Shown: in pieces, positions 16,842 to 25,457 of the stretch
Position numbering within the stretch: position 1 is the stretch's first letter
Layout of the letters: each line of letters begins with the position of its first letter
Source: JBLRWS01 sp047921075
GTDB taxonomy: Bacteria; Bacteroidota; Rhodothermia; Balneolales; Balneolaceae
Length of the DNA stretch: 34,058 nt
Direction of reading: 5' to 3'
Assembly: GCA_047921075.1 (NCBI GenBank)
Contig: JBLRWS010000027.1
Location: forward strand, 1-34,058
Position numbers and translations under genes: made by a program
Notes under the pieces: model-generated
Told to the model about the DNA's origin: nothing
Seen by the model: only the letters and a program-made list of their open reading frames with translations
Database searches by the model: none

Positions 16842-16848
16842 ATTTACC

Positions 16849-16907
16849 TACGCAGTGCTTTTTATTTCTGTGCGTAAAAACGGGATAAAAAATTACGCTT
16901 TTCGCGT
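16849..16907. promoter_or_regulatory. Cluster of TACGC/GCGTA motifs upstream of the second kinase
   Basis: TACGCA (16849-16854) and TGCGTA (16871-16876) form an inverted pair. A further ACGC-TTTTC-GCGT hairpin-like pair is at 16895-16907. The same core occurs in the previous gap as TACGC (16349-16353) followed by TACGT (16355-16359). LuxR-type regulators often bind short inverted motifs, so these may be sites for the neighbouring regulator. Chance occurrence is possible. Confidence 0.3.
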
Positions 16908-16958
16908 CAACCGGCTGCCTATTCGTGTGTGTATCTTAAAGAAAGTCAAAATTAATCT

Positions 16959-16975
16959 TCTGTTAATGTAACAGA
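16959..16975. promoter_or_regulatory. Perfect 7-bp palindrome just before the second kinase start
   Basis: TCTGTTA-ATG-TAACAGA is a perfect inverted repeat with a 3-base centre that ends 10 bases before the ATG. At this position it may act as an operator or as an RNA hairpin next to the ribosome-binding region (GAGAGAG follows it). Confidence 0.4.
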
Positions 16976-16985
16976 GAGAGTATAT

Positions 16986-19214
16986 ATGAGTACCACAAAT
17001 CACACCTTATCACACCGAGAGTCGGTTCTGCTGGATAGTATCGAGGGAGCCGCCGCCATCATCCACGAATCGGGAGACATTGCCGGGGTGAACAGCCGGT
17101 GGAAAAACACCCGCCGTAAAGAGTTCTTCTTCGGGTCGGAAACAGAGCATGCCAACTTTTTTGAGGTGTGCCAACAGTTTGCCCTGAACGGAAGCGATTA
17201 CGGCCTGAAACTGATTTTAGCCACCCGGCGTGTACTGGACGGAGAAAAAAATGAGACGACTATTCGTCTGCAACACGGCGTAAACGGTTACAAAGCGTGG
17301 CATGATGTGCGTGTTTCGCAGTTTGATGATTCATCTGTCTTGGTTGTTTTTGAAAACATCACAGAAAAAATAAATGCTGATTTAGAGAGTAGGGATGCGG
17401 AGGAAAGGTACCGCCAGCATTTCAACTTTTCACCGACCGGTATTATCCTGGGCACTCCCGATGGGGATATTATGGATGCAAACCCAGCAGCGTGTGCTAT
17501 GCTTGGGTACACGCGGGAAGAGCTGCGTGCCGGCGGCCGTGAGCTTATTGTGGATATGTCGCTGGAAGAAAATCAAACGGTCCAAAGGGTACGGGATGAG
17601 AAGTCATATTACGAAGGGGAGAAAGTTTATACACACAAAACCGGCCGGCAGGTCTATGTGCAGATGTCGTCCGTTTTGTATCGCCAAAAAGATGGACAGT
17701 TATCCGTAATCAATACATTTAAAGACATCACGCCGGAGCGGGAAACGGAACGAAAGCTGCAGACCGGACTGGAATTTACCAATACTGCACTGGATAGTAT
17801 ACCCGGTACATTCTTCGTGTTGGATGAAGAAGGAAACTACATTCGATGGAATAAATCCTATCACAGTCATCTGGGGTACACCGATGAGGAGATGCAGAAT
17901 ATAAAAGCTCTCGACCTGATTGTGGAAGAAGATCAGAATGATGTTGCAGCCGGTATGCGAAATGTACTTGTTAACGGAGAAGCATCGATGATGGCACGGG
18001 TGTATGATGCGGATAAGAATATTCGCCATTTTCGGCTTACCGGGAAACGCCTGACGACGGATGAGGGGAACTTTATTGTAGGGGGCGGCATGGACGTGAC
18101 CGATCTTGTACATGCAGAAGAAGAGCGGAGCCGCAATACCGAAATGCTGCGTCAGCTCTTTCTTAACTCCCCGTTTGGAATGGCCATGGTGTGTCCGGAT
18201 GATACCATAATGTCCGTGAACAGAGGGTTCACGGATCTGTTTGGTTTTGAGGAGGAGGAGATTGTGGGTGCCCGGGTGAACGAACTGATTGTAGACGAAG
18301 ATCATCTGAAGGGAGCTAAAGAGATCAGTGAAAAATCGTTTCAGGGTGAATCGATGCAAGTAGAGGCAATACGGCGCCGAAAAGATGGTACAAATGTACC
18401 GGTTCTTATTACCTCGGCTCCGGTTATAATGGATGGCAAGATTATAGCCGTATACGGTATTTATGTCGACTTAAGCGATCAGAAGCAGATGGAGAACAAA
18501 ATCAATCATCTGCTTGAGAGTGAAAAAGCGGCACGAGGCAAGCTTGAAAAGCTCGTGGGTGAAAAAGATGTCCTCATTCAGGAAGTTCACCACCGGGTCA
18601 AGAACAACCTCGCGGTGATATCGGGCCTGCTCGAGTTGCAGTCGATGGAAGAAACCTCAAGCAAAGTGGCGCGTAAATTAAATCTTGTGCAGAGCCGTAT
18701 TCACTCCATCGCCCAAATTCACGAAACGCTCTATCAAGAAGACGATATTATAGAACTCCAGTTTCATCACTATGTAAAGGCGTTTCTTAAAAACCAACTG
18801 TTTATCCGTGAGGCTGATTTAAATATTGAACTGGACCTTCATCCGGTAACGATGAACCTGAATCAGGCGGTGCCGTGCGGGCTCGTTTTGAATGAGTTGA
18901 TTAATACCCTGCTGAATCCCGATACTCCATGCGATCACCCCACATTCATTACCTTGCTCGAAGAGGATGGCCAGGTGCGCCTGCGGCTTGAAGGAACGTG
19001 CCTTGAGATACAGCAATTTGCCAAACATAAAGACAACGGCGGTTTTCAGTACAAAATGATCGATGTACTCACAGAGCAACTTGATGCGGAATTGGAACTT
19101 TACCCACGGCAAAATTTTGTAACGTTTTCCTTTAATAAAGTGACGAGCCGTGGCTCCAGCAGCTCGATAAAACCGGGAGAATTTGAAACCTTTAACAAAG
19201 CAGTACACACATGA
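16986..19214 (+). CDS. Four-PAS HisKA_2 sensor protein with degenerate ATP-binding domain
   Basis: The 742-residue protein has no membrane helix. Four PAS-type units fill about residues 10-515; the second and fourth are clearest (FNFSPTGIILGTPDG, LNSPFGMAMV). A helical linker leads to a HisKA_2 dimerisation domain with EVHHRVKNNLAVISGLLELQ and the phospho-acceptor His at about 536. Beyond it the HATPase-like part is eroded. The N-box reads LNELINTLLNP, with Thr where the Mg-binding Asn should be; the DxGxG box is replaced by LEGTCLEI; the GxGL box by NGGFQYKM. It may be a pseudokinase that accepts phosphate from another kinase, or may act only as a scaffold. Its stop overlaps the next gene's ATG by 4 bases. 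A short Ser-rich tail closes the protein. Confidence 0.85.
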   Translation: MSTTNHTLSHRESVLLDSIEGAAAIIHESGDIAGVNSRWKNTRRKEFFFGSETEHANFFEVCQQFALNGSDYGLKLILATRRVLDGEKNETTIRLQHGVNGYKAWHDVRVSQFDDSSVLVVFENITEKINADLESRDAEERYRQHFNFSPTGIILGTPDGDIMDANPAACAMLGYTREELRAGGRELIVDMSLEENQTVQRVRDEKSYYEGEKVYTHKTGRQVYVQMSSVLYRQKDGQLSVINTFKDITPERETERKLQTGLEFTNTALDSIPGTFFVLDEEGNYIRWNKSYHSHLGYTDEEMQNIKALDLIVEEDQNDVAAGMRNVLVNGEASMMARVYDADKNIRHFRLTGKRLTTDEGNFIVGGGMDVTDLVHAEEERSRNTEMLRQLFLNSPFGMAMVCPDDTIMSVNRGFTDLFGFEEEEIVGARVNELIVDEDHLKGAKEISEKSFQGESMQVEAIRRRKDGTNVPVLITSAPVIMDGKIIAVYGIYVDLSDQKQMENKINHLLESEKAARGKLEKLVGEKDVLIQEVHHRVKNNLAVISGLLELQSMEETSSKVARKLNLVQSRIHSIAQIHETLYQEDDIIELQFHHYVKAFLKNQLFIREADLNIELDLHPVTMNLNQAVPCGLVLNELINTLLNPDTPCDHPTFITLLEEDGQVRLRLEGTCLEIQQFAKHKDNGGFQYKMIDVLTEQLDAELELYPRQNFVTFSFNKVTSRGSSSSIKPGEFETFNKAVHT

Positions 19215-19576
19215 ATGTTGTAATTATTGAAGATGATCTTATCCTGGCGTTAAGCCTCGAGATGATGATCCGGAAATCGGGATATACCATTACAGGAAAA
19301 TTTACAACCGGCGAAGAGGCGGTATCGGCCATGCCGGATTTAGAGGTTGATATTATGCTGGTCGATATCCAGCTTGGGAAGGGCATCACCGGCATCGAAG
19401 CGGTAAAGCGTATTCAGGAACAGGCCCCGATTCCGGCGATCTATATTACCGGTAATTCCGACGACCTGAATCGAAAATTGGCGTCCGATACAAATTTTGT
19501 AGAATATCTGATAAAACCGATTACGTTTAACGAATTGAAAAGTACTCTTGAGCAGCTCGGCTCCGAACAAATATGA
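19211..19576 (+). CDS. Single-domain response regulator
   Basis: This 121-residue protein is a receiver alone. It has the acidic cluster EDD (residues 7-9), phospho-acceptor Asp52 in MLVDIQLG, the Thr in IYITGNS, and Lys in YLIKPI. No output domain is present, so it is likely an intermediate in a phosphorelay or a protein that binds a target directly, like CheY/Spo0F. It overlaps the genes on both sides by 4 bases (ATGA), which ties its synthesis to the HisKA_2 protein before it and the GAF kinase after it. All residues needed for phosphorylation are present. Confidence 0.92.
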   Translation: MNVVIIEDDLILALSLEMMIRKSGYTITGKFTTGEEAVSAMPDLEVDIMLVDIQLGKGITGIEAVKRIQEQAPIPAIYITGNSDDLNRKLASDTNFVEYLIKPITFNELKSTLEQLGSEQI

Positions 19577-20805
19577 CGCATCGTATGACATTACTCGAAA
19601 ATCATTCTGATTCCCTAAAAGAGTACGAGCTGAATCGGCTTCGTGCACTGCACGAATACGATATACTGGACACGCTCCCCGAAGAGGAGTTTGATGCGTT
19701 GACCCGACTGGCATCCGAAATTACAGGGACACCCATTTCGTCCATCAATTTGGTGGATGAAACGCGCCAGTGGTCGAAAAGTACACACGGTATTGAAAGC
19801 ACTGTTTTTTCGCTGCCCCGCAAAAAGACCATTTGCCAATACGCAGTTAGCGAAGCCAGGCAGATAGAGATCAAAAACCTGATTGAAGATCAGCGCTTTC
19901 AGCAGGTGAGTTATGTGCGGGGAGATTCCGGCCTGCGATACTATCTTGGGTCGCCGCTGATTACCCCGGCCGGGTACGCCATTGGCTCGTTATGTGTGTT
20001 GGATTATGAAGAACGATCGCTTTCCGATTCGCAAAAACATCAGCTCTCCATTTTGGCGGATGAGGTGATGGCGCGGCTGGAGTTGCGAAAGAAAAACAAG
20101 CGGCTCGAGGAGCTAAATTCGTTTAAATCACGAATGATGAAAATGCTGAGCCATGATATGCGCACCCCTCTGAATGGTATTATCGGCATCACCAGCTTGA
20201 TGCAAGAGATGAAGTACTCCGATGACAGCGAATATGACGAAATGCTGGATCTTATCGAGCAAAGTTCCCGTCAGCTCCAAAACATGATTGAGGAGATTAT
20301 GAGCTACACGATGATCGAGTCCGGCGGCTTTACCCTCGACCTGGAACCCACCACGTTAGCCCATATTCTCGAGGATATTAAAATGCTGTACACGCCAAGT
20401 GCCAAAACCAAAGGTATTTCACTGCTGTTTATCACAAAAAATGCCGATCAGCCGGTTGCACTGGATAGCGATAAAGTGGAACAAATTCTTGGGAATCTGG
20501 TTTCCAATGCCATCAAGTTTTCCAACCCCGGAGGGGAAGTAACCGTGGCTGCCCGAACGGTAAAGCAAGATGATGCGCAACAGGTTGAACTACGCGTTAC
20601 CGACGACGGTATCGGGATGGAACAGGAGGTTGCCGACACTCTTTTTGATCAGCCGGCGGCTTCGAGAAAAGGTACCCGCGGAGAAAAAAGTACCGGAATT
20701 GGCCTCGATATCGTAAAAAACTTTGTGGAATTACATAACGGTACCGTCGCGGTAGAAAGCCGCCCGGGCAAAGGAAGCACGTTTACCGTTTCAATTCCTG
20801 TCTGA
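19573..20805 (+). CDS. GAF-domain sensor histidine kinase
   Basis: The 410-residue cytoplasmic protein has an N-terminal GAF domain (about 20-170; LPEEEFDALTRLAS, then GSPLITPAGYAIGSLCVLD) of the kind often found before a kinase core. HisKA follows with phospho-acceptor His194 in LSHDMRTPLNGI. The ATPase domain is intact: N-box NLVSNAIKFSNP, G1 DDGIGM and G2 STGIGLDIVKNF. The stretch between G1 and G2 is short. It is the only complete kinase in this three-gene overlap group and is the best candidate to phosphorylate the single-domain receiver just upstream, and through it the HisKA_2 protein. The small ligand of the GAF domain is unknown. The preferred start is the ATG in the 4-base overlap; a second ATG is 8 codons on. 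Confidence 0.9.
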   Translation: MTHRMTLLENHSDSLKEYELNRLRALHEYDILDTLPEEEFDALTRLASEITGTPISSINLVDETRQWSKSTHGIESTVFSLPRKKTICQYAVSEARQIEIKNLIEDQRFQQVSYVRGDSGLRYYLGSPLITPAGYAIGSLCVLDYEERSLSDSQKHQLSILADEVMARLELRKKNKRLEELNSFKSRMMKMLSHDMRTPLNGIIGITSLMQEMKYSDDSEYDEMLDLIEQSSRQLQNMIEEIMSYTMIESGGFTLDLEPTTLAHILEDIKMLYTPSAKTKGISLLFITKNADQPVALDSDKVEQILGNLVSNAIKFSNPGGEVTVAARTVKQDDAQQVELRVTDDGIGMEQEVADTLFDQPAASRKGTRGEKSTGIGLDIVKNFVELHNGTVAVESRPGKGSTFTVSIPV

Positions 20806-20894
20806 ACCCTCTATCTTCCAAGAAGCGGTTCGGCGTTCTCTGTTTTTTGGAGCTCGCATGTTGCCGCGTATATCATCCACAAACCGAACCCGCC

Positions 20895-21497
20895 ATGCGT
20901 ACACTCCATTTCGTTTTCGTTTTTTCGGCCCTGCTTGCCGGGCTGTTTCTTACAGTCAGCACACAGTCGGCCTACGCGCAGTGGGGAGTAGGAGTCTCGT
21001 TCGAGCTGCGTGATGAAAACCCGGAAGATGGGTTTGGCCTTCGTGTCGAGCGGCGCGTTTTTCAACAGCTGCCGGTGGTTCAATTCAACATGCGCGCGCA
21101 TTTCAGTTATTTTCGGGATACAGAAACAATAAGTTTTTTTACTCCAGGGGATCCGTTACAGACCGACACAGAGCTCGAAACGTTCGATTTTGGCCTCGGC
21201 CTGACGGGTGGCATCCCGATCGGTTTAATATTCCCCTACGTGGGCCTCGGCCTCGGCCTGGATGACACCTCCTTTGATGCCGATATGGTTTTTAGGGATG
21301 ATGCAGGAAATGCCCTGAGCCCCGAACCGTTCAGCCAAACCGACTTTTACTGGAATCTTTTTGTGGGGGGTGAAATTTCGGTACTGCCCTTTCTCAAGCC
21401 CTTTATCGAATATCGGTTTACCGATATTGCCAATCGCGGTGATGTGACTCCGGACACCGTAAACCGCGTTTCAATTGGCGTTAACGTGCGTTTTTGA
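20895..21497 (+). CDS. Outer-membrane beta-barrel protein
   Basis: I use the ATG at 20895, giving 200 residues, because it starts a clean signal peptide (MRTLHFVFVF onward) with a likely cleavage after AYA at residue 28. A longer frame upstream adds a non-hydrophobic stretch. The mature part has alternating strands with aromatic girdle residues, such as WGVGVSFELRD, FGLRVERRVF and PFIEYRFTD, and ends in NVRF, a terminal aromatic typical of barrels inserted by BamA. About eight strands fit the length, as in the OmpA/OmpW-like or OMP_b-brl group. Exact family and ligand are not recognised. It stands alone between the signalling block and rel. Confidence 0.75.
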   Translation: MRTLHFVFVFSALLAGLFLTVSTQSAYAQWGVGVSFELRDENPEDGFGLRVERRVFQQLPVVQFNMRAHFSYFRDTETISFFTPGDPLQTDTELETFDFGLGLTGGIPIGLIFPYVGLGLGLDDTSFDADMVFRDDAGNALSPEPFSQTDFYWNLFVGGEISVLPFLKPFIEYRFTDIANRGDVTPDTVNRVSIGVNVRF

Positions 21498-21763
21498 AGT
21501 TACTCTCTTACTGTGTGCGATCATGAATATAGACAGACAGCGCGCTGCCCGGGCGGAATCATAAGAATTCCCTGAAACCGTTGCCTGCAAGGTGAGAGGC
21601 GCAGAAAAAAGAGAAGCACGGAATAGCGGGAGTAGATTCCTGAGCCATATTTTCATTACATTATTTTATGTAAGCGTTTACTATTCCTTATAGTACCGTA
21701 CCCGTGCCGTGAATGGCTTGCAGCAAATCGGAGTTTATCTATACAGAAGGCACCTTCAACACC
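21498..21763. other. Intergenic region before rel, with a near-palindrome
   Basis: The region contains no recognisable RNA gene or terminator. An imperfect palindrome, GTAAGCGTTTAC (21670-21681), matches its own reverse complement at 10 of 12 positions and has the central CG seen in LacI-family operators. An in-frame ATG at 21713 would extend rel by 17 residues, but that extension does not look conserved. Confidence 0.3.
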
Positions 21764-24007
21764 ATGGCAAACGTAAAAACCGACATACAGGCACAATTGG
21801 AGGCGTATCAGCCCGATGCGATCCAGCAGAGCAATCTGGACGAGCTGCTGGAACTATGCCGGACTCATCTTGAGGAGGTGGATGAGCAGCAGATTATCCG
21901 CGCCTTTAAACTTTGCTATCTCTCTCACAAAGGTGTAGAGCGTGCTTCGGGGGAACCCTATTACCTGCATCCGATGGAAGTGGCCAAAATTATGGCGGCC
22001 GAGTTTACGATTGATGATGAATCGGTAGTTGCAGCATTGCTGCACGACACCATCGAGGATACGGCGATTACTCTGGAAGATGTTCGAGAGCTGTTTGGCG
22101 AAGTGGTTGCCCACCTTATTGACGGGGTGACCAAGATAACCGGCGTGTTCGAAAATCGGGACTCCAAGCAGGCCGAGACGTTTATGAAGCTTCTGCTCTC
22201 AATGGCAGAAGATATCCGCGTGGTGCTGATCAAATTTGCCGATCGGCTACACAATATGCGTACCATTCGGCACTTGCCCCGCCAGAAACAGCTCAAAAAA
22301 GCGACTGAAACGCTGGAGCTCTATGCACCGCTGGCCCATCGGTTTGGCCTGTTCAAAATCAAAAACGAATTTGAAGATCTCTGTTTCAAAGTCATAGACC
22401 CGAACAGTTATAAATTTATCGCCCGTAAACTTCGGGATAAAAAAGAGTCGCGCGAGGCGTTCATCGATGAATTTATGGAGCCGATAAAAAATCAGCTCGA
22501 AGAGATGTCGTTTGAATTCGAGATCAAAGGGCGGCCCAAGCATATCTACTCCATTTCGCGAAAGATGCAGCAACAGCAGAAGCCGTTCGAAGAGATTTAC
22601 GATCTGTTTGCCGTTCGCATCATTCTCGAATCGCCCCACACCAAAGAAGATTGCTGGCGGGTATATTCCATCATTACCGATTGGTACACGCCCATACCCA
22701 AGCGTTTTCGTGATTTTATTTCGGTGCCCAAAGCCAACGGCTACCAATCGCTTCACACCACGGTAATTACCAAAACAGGACGAAAAGTAGAGGTTCAGAT
22801 TCGCACCCGTAAGATGGATGATATTGCCGAGCACGGATTGGCTGCGCACTGGAAATACAAAGAGGGCAAGGCCGAAGGCAGCCAGGAACTGGACCGATTT
22901 GTACACTGGGTGCGCGATGTGCTGGACAATCCCCGCCCCGATGCCGCCACCGAATTTGTGAAAGATTTTCAACTGAATCTGTATCAGGATGAGATTTACG
23001 TCTTTACCCCAAACGGCGAGCTGAAAACTTTGCCTAAGGGAGCGTCGTGCATCGACTTTGCGTTTGAGATTCACAGTGAAATTGGTGAGCGGGCCATCGC
23101 CTCCAAAGTGAACGGAAAAATGGTGCCACTGCGGCAGAAACTGCGCATTGGCGATCAGGTAGAGATTATTACCGGGAATAAAATCAACCTGAACCCCGAC
23201 TGGATGGAGAATGTGGTAACCCACAAAGCCAAGGCCCGGCTGCGGCAGTTCATCAAACAGAAAGAGCGTGCGGTTTCTGACGAAGGCCGGGAGATCTGGG
23301 AAAAACGAGCCCGGCGTGGCAAGGTGGAAATTACCGACCAGGAGCTTACCAAAATTGCGAAACGGTTCGGTTTCGATGCGGCACAGGATATGTTTTACGA
23401 AATTGGCTCCGGTGCGTTTGCCGTAGACGATCTCTTCAAAGTAGTGAAAGAGTATAAGAGCAAAGGCCGCATTGAAAGTGAGAGCGAAGCTGACCAGAAA
23501 GAAGATGGCGCTCAGGCCAAAGAAGAGTACATCGCCTCGGCACGTTCGGTAGGCGACGATAAAGCGCTGCTGGTAGAGGGAGAGCTCTCGAACGTAAAAT
23601 ACAGTTATGCCAACTGCTGCAACCCTATTCCCGGCGATGATGTACTTGGTTTCTTAAGCCGTGATGGCGAGGTGAAAATACACCGCTCGAACTGCAACAA
23701 CGCTCTGCACCTGATACAAACAGACGGCGAGCGGATTGTGGATGTGACCTGGGCCCGGAAAATTGATACCCAGTTTTTGGGCGCCGTGAAAGTGATTGGC
23801 GAAGACCGTGTTGGACTGGTAAACGATGTGACCGAGCTGCTCTCTAAATCGATGAAAACCAACATGAAAAGCATCAATGTGAGCAGTGAAGGCGGCATGT
23901 TTGAAGGTATTTTAACTATCTACATCTCCGATCTTGAGCACCTTCAAAATGTTATCAGCCGTCTCGAGCGCATCCAGGGTGTAAAGACGGTAAGCCGTTT
24001 CGAATAG
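21764..24007 (+). CDS. rel: Bifunctional (p)ppGpp synthetase/hydrolase
   Basis: This is a full-length long RSH protein, 747 residues from the chosen ATG; an in-frame ATG at 21713 would add 17 unconserved residues. The hydrolase HD domain is complete: His69 in GEPYYLHP, His94-Asp95 in LLHDTIEDT, and KFADRLHNMRT with Asp160. The synthetase domain has GRPKHIYSI (about 255), YDLFAVRII, PKANGYQSLHT (about 322) and EVQIRTRKMDDIAEHG (about 342). A TGS domain follows at about 410-470, a zinc-finger-like region with NCCNPIPGDD and IHRSNC (about 610-642), and a C-terminal ACT domain (about 672-745). Both active sites look intact, so it should make and remove the stringent-response alarmone on the ribosome and in the cytoplasm. 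It is transcribed alone. Confidence 0.94.
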   Translation: MANVKTDIQAQLEAYQPDAIQQSNLDELLELCRTHLEEVDEQQIIRAFKLCYLSHKGVERASGEPYYLHPMEVAKIMAAEFTIDDESVVAALLHDTIEDTAITLEDVRELFGEVVAHLIDGVTKITGVFENRDSKQAETFMKLLLSMAEDIRVVLIKFADRLHNMRTIRHLPRQKQLKKATETLELYAPLAHRFGLFKIKNEFEDLCFKVIDPNSYKFIARKLRDKKESREAFIDEFMEPIKNQLEEMSFEFEIKGRPKHIYSISRKMQQQQKPFEEIYDLFAVRIILESPHTKEDCWRVYSIITDWYTPIPKRFRDFISVPKANGYQSLHTTVITKTGRKVEVQIRTRKMDDIAEHGLAAHWKYKEGKAEGSQELDRFVHWVRDVLDNPRPDAATEFVKDFQLNLYQDEIYVFTPNGELKTLPKGASCIDFAFEIHSEIGERAIASKVNGKMVPLRQKLRIGDQVEIITGNKINLNPDWMENVVTHKAKARLRQFIKQKERAVSDEGREIWEKRARRGKVEITDQELTKIAKRFGFDAAQDMFYEIGSGAFAVDDLFKVVKEYKSKGRIESESEADQKEDGAQAKEEYIASARSVGDDKALLVEGELSNVKYSYANCCNPIPGDDVLGFLSRDGEVKIHRSNCNNALHLIQTDGERIVDVTWARKIDTQFLGAVKVIGEDRVGLVNDVTELLSKSMKTNMKSINVSSEGGMFEGILTIYISDLEHLQNVISRLERIQGVKTVSRFE

Positions 24008-24067
24008 CTTCTTTGTGCCCTCCGTTTATTTCACAGATTTGATATAATTTTTTATCGGTTACTGTGT

Positions 24068-24075
24068 TATATTTG
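24068..24075 (+). promoter_or_regulatory. Bacteroidota-type -7 element for the HU operon
   Basis: TATATTTG matches the TAnnTTTG -7 consensus of the Bacteroidota primary sigma factor exactly and lies about 55 bases before the HU start. A TTTG-like upstream box at the expected distance is not clear; the nearest TTG is 26 bases upstream, further than usual. Confidence 0.4.
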
Positions 24076-24129
24076 AACCCCCCAACACATGGAGCTAAGG
24101 TTTTAACATAATAAAAAACAGCAAATTAG

Positions 24130-24453
24130 ATGGTGACTTACACGAAAAGAGATATCGTTCGTACTGTAGCCAATGATATGGACGTACCCCTGAATCAGGC
24201 TGAACCCTGGGTAGATAAAGTAATTGATGCCTTGCGTGGCAAAATGCTCGATGCAGACCCCACCTGCAGAATAGAATTGCGCGATTTTGGCGTGTTTGAA
24301 GTGAAGAAAACAAAGGCGAAACCGAAAGCCCGTAACCCCAAAACCAATGAAGTGATTTACGTGCCGGCACATCGCAAAACCCACTTCAAACCGAGCAAAA
24401 AAATCAAGACATTCCTGAAGCAGCCGCTCGAAGAGATCGAAAACCAGGAGTAA
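24130..24453 (+). CDS. HU/IHF-family DNA-binding protein
   Basis: The 107-residue protein has the HU fold from start to end. An N-terminal helical dimer part (TKRDIVRTVAND, AEPWVDKVIDAL) is followed by RIELRDFGVFEVKK and the DNA-binding arm ARNPKTNEVIYVPAHRK, then HFKPSKKIKTFL. The usual RIELRGFG has Asp for Gly. A short acidic tail (PLEEIENQE) extends beyond the normal 90-95 residues. It bends DNA as a homo- or heterodimer and helps organise the nucleoid; HU versus IHF-like function cannot be told. The gene stands first in a run with ruvX, def and fmt, 4 bases before ruvX. Confidence 0.9.
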   Translation: MVTYTKRDIVRTVANDMDVPLNQAEPWVDKVIDALRGKMLDADPTCRIELRDFGVFEVKKTKAKPKARNPKTNEVIYVPAHRKTHFKPSKKIKTFLKQPLEEIENQE

Positions 24454-24457
24454 CCTG

Positions 24458-24889
24458 TTGAAAGAGCCCGGCAGATTGATCGGTCTTGATGTAGGCCAAA
24501 AGCGAACCGGCCTGGCCCGAACCGATCCCATGCGGATGTTTGTAGCACCGGTTGGTACCTTTTCGCAGGAAGAGGTGTACCGCGAAATTTCACGCCAAAT
24601 AAAACATGAAGGCCCGGTGATTGGTATTGTGGTAGGCTGGCCCACCACGCCTCAGGGCGGGGAGACCAATGCCACTGCGCTCGCTCGTGGATTTGTGAAG
24701 CAGCTGCGGCATGATTATCCTTCGGTTCCGGTTTATACAATGGATGAGCGGTACTCCTCAAAAGAGGCCAACCAACTGTTGATTGATGCCGGCGTGCCGC
24801 AGAAAAAGCGGCGAACAAAAGGGCGGCTCGATCAGGCTGCCGCTGCACATATTTTGCAACAATTTTTGGACGAAAACCCTGACCTGTAG
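24458..24889 (+). CDS. ruvX: RuvX/YqgF-family nuclease, pre-16S rRNA processing
   Basis: The 143-residue protein has the RNase H-like YqgF fold: LIGLDVGQKRTGLA with Asp11, IGIVVGWPTTPQG, DERYSS with Glu97, and GRLDQAAAAHIL with Asp125. These acidic residues form the metal site. In E. coli, YqgF takes part in 5' processing of pre-16S rRNA; a Holliday-junction role has also been proposed. It starts at a TTG, since there is no ATG or GTG before the first conserved strand, which implies modest translation, perhaps coupled to HU 4 bases upstream. Only 1 base separates it from def. Confidence 0.9.
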   Translation: MKEPGRLIGLDVGQKRTGLARTDPMRMFVAPVGTFSQEEVYREISRQIKHEGPVIGIVVGWPTTPQGGETNATALARGFVKQLRHDYPSVPVYTMDERYSSKEANQLLIDAGVPQKKRRTKGRLDQAAAAHILQQFLDENPDL

Positions 24890-24890
24890 C

Positions 24891-25457
24891 ATGGCAATCT
24901 TACCCATTGTAACCTACAACGACCCGATTCTGCGTAAAAAAACGGAACCGGTTCCGGCCGACAGCGAAGCTCTGCAAACGCTGATCGACGACATGTTCGA
25001 GACGATGTACAACTCAAGCGGGGTTGGGCTGGCGGCTCCCCAAATCGGACAAACGCATCGGCTTTTTGTGATGGATGCGGATGTCATTACCGAAGAGACC
25101 GATGACCCGAATCTGGGACCGATGGCATTTATCAATCCCGAAATTCTTGAAACCGCCGGCGAATCGGTAAAGATGGAAGAGGGCTGCCTCAGTATTCCCG
25201 AACTGCGCGATGATGTGGCACGGCCCGAGCAGGTTACGGTTCGCTATCTCGACCGTAACTTTCAGCCGCAGGAACGAACCTTTGGCGGGTGGAATGCGCG
25301 GGTAATTCAGCACGAGTACGACCATTTGGAAGGGATCCTGTTTCTGGATCATCTTAGCGCCTTTAAACGCCGCCTGCATCGTTCACTTCTCAAAAAAATT
25401 GACCGGGGCGAACTGGAGACTGATTACCCGCTGGTTGCGAAAGTGCCCGTCTCATGA
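24891..25457 (+). CDS. def: Peptide deformylase
   Basis: This metalloenzyme removes the formyl group from the N-terminal methionine of new proteins. The 188-residue protein, from the ATG one base after ruvX, carries all three family motifs: GVGLAAPQIG (44-53), EGCLSIPE with Cys99, and QHEYDHLEG with His141, Glu142 and His145. The Cys and two His bind the metal. A longer frame upstream overlaps ruvX and is not the start. The C-terminal extension after residue 155 is basic (KRRLHRSLLKKI). Its stop overlaps the ATG of fmt by 4 bases, which couples the enzyme that removes formyl groups with the one that adds them. Confidence 0.95.
   Translation: MAILPIVTYNDPILRKKTEPVPADSEALQTLIDDMFETMYNSSGVGLAAPQIGQTHRLFVMDADVITEETDDPNLGPMAFINPEILETAGESVKMEEGCLSIPELRDDVARPEQVTVRYLDRNFQPQERTFGGWNARVIQHEYDHLEGILFLDHLSAFKRRLHRSLLKKIDRGELETDYPLVAKVPVS

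Noticed and set aside
20847..20894. Longer N-terminus for the outer-membrane protein
   Set aside because: The extension precedes a complete signal peptide, which must be at the N-terminus; the ATG at 20895 is preferred.
22247..23224. Minus-strand open frame opposite rel
   Set aside because: The plus strand carries the conserved Rel synthetase domain; the reverse frame shows no family feature.
24783..24890. Longer N-terminus for peptide deformylase
   Set aside because: It overlaps ruvX by over 100 bases; the ATG at 24891 gives the standard family start.
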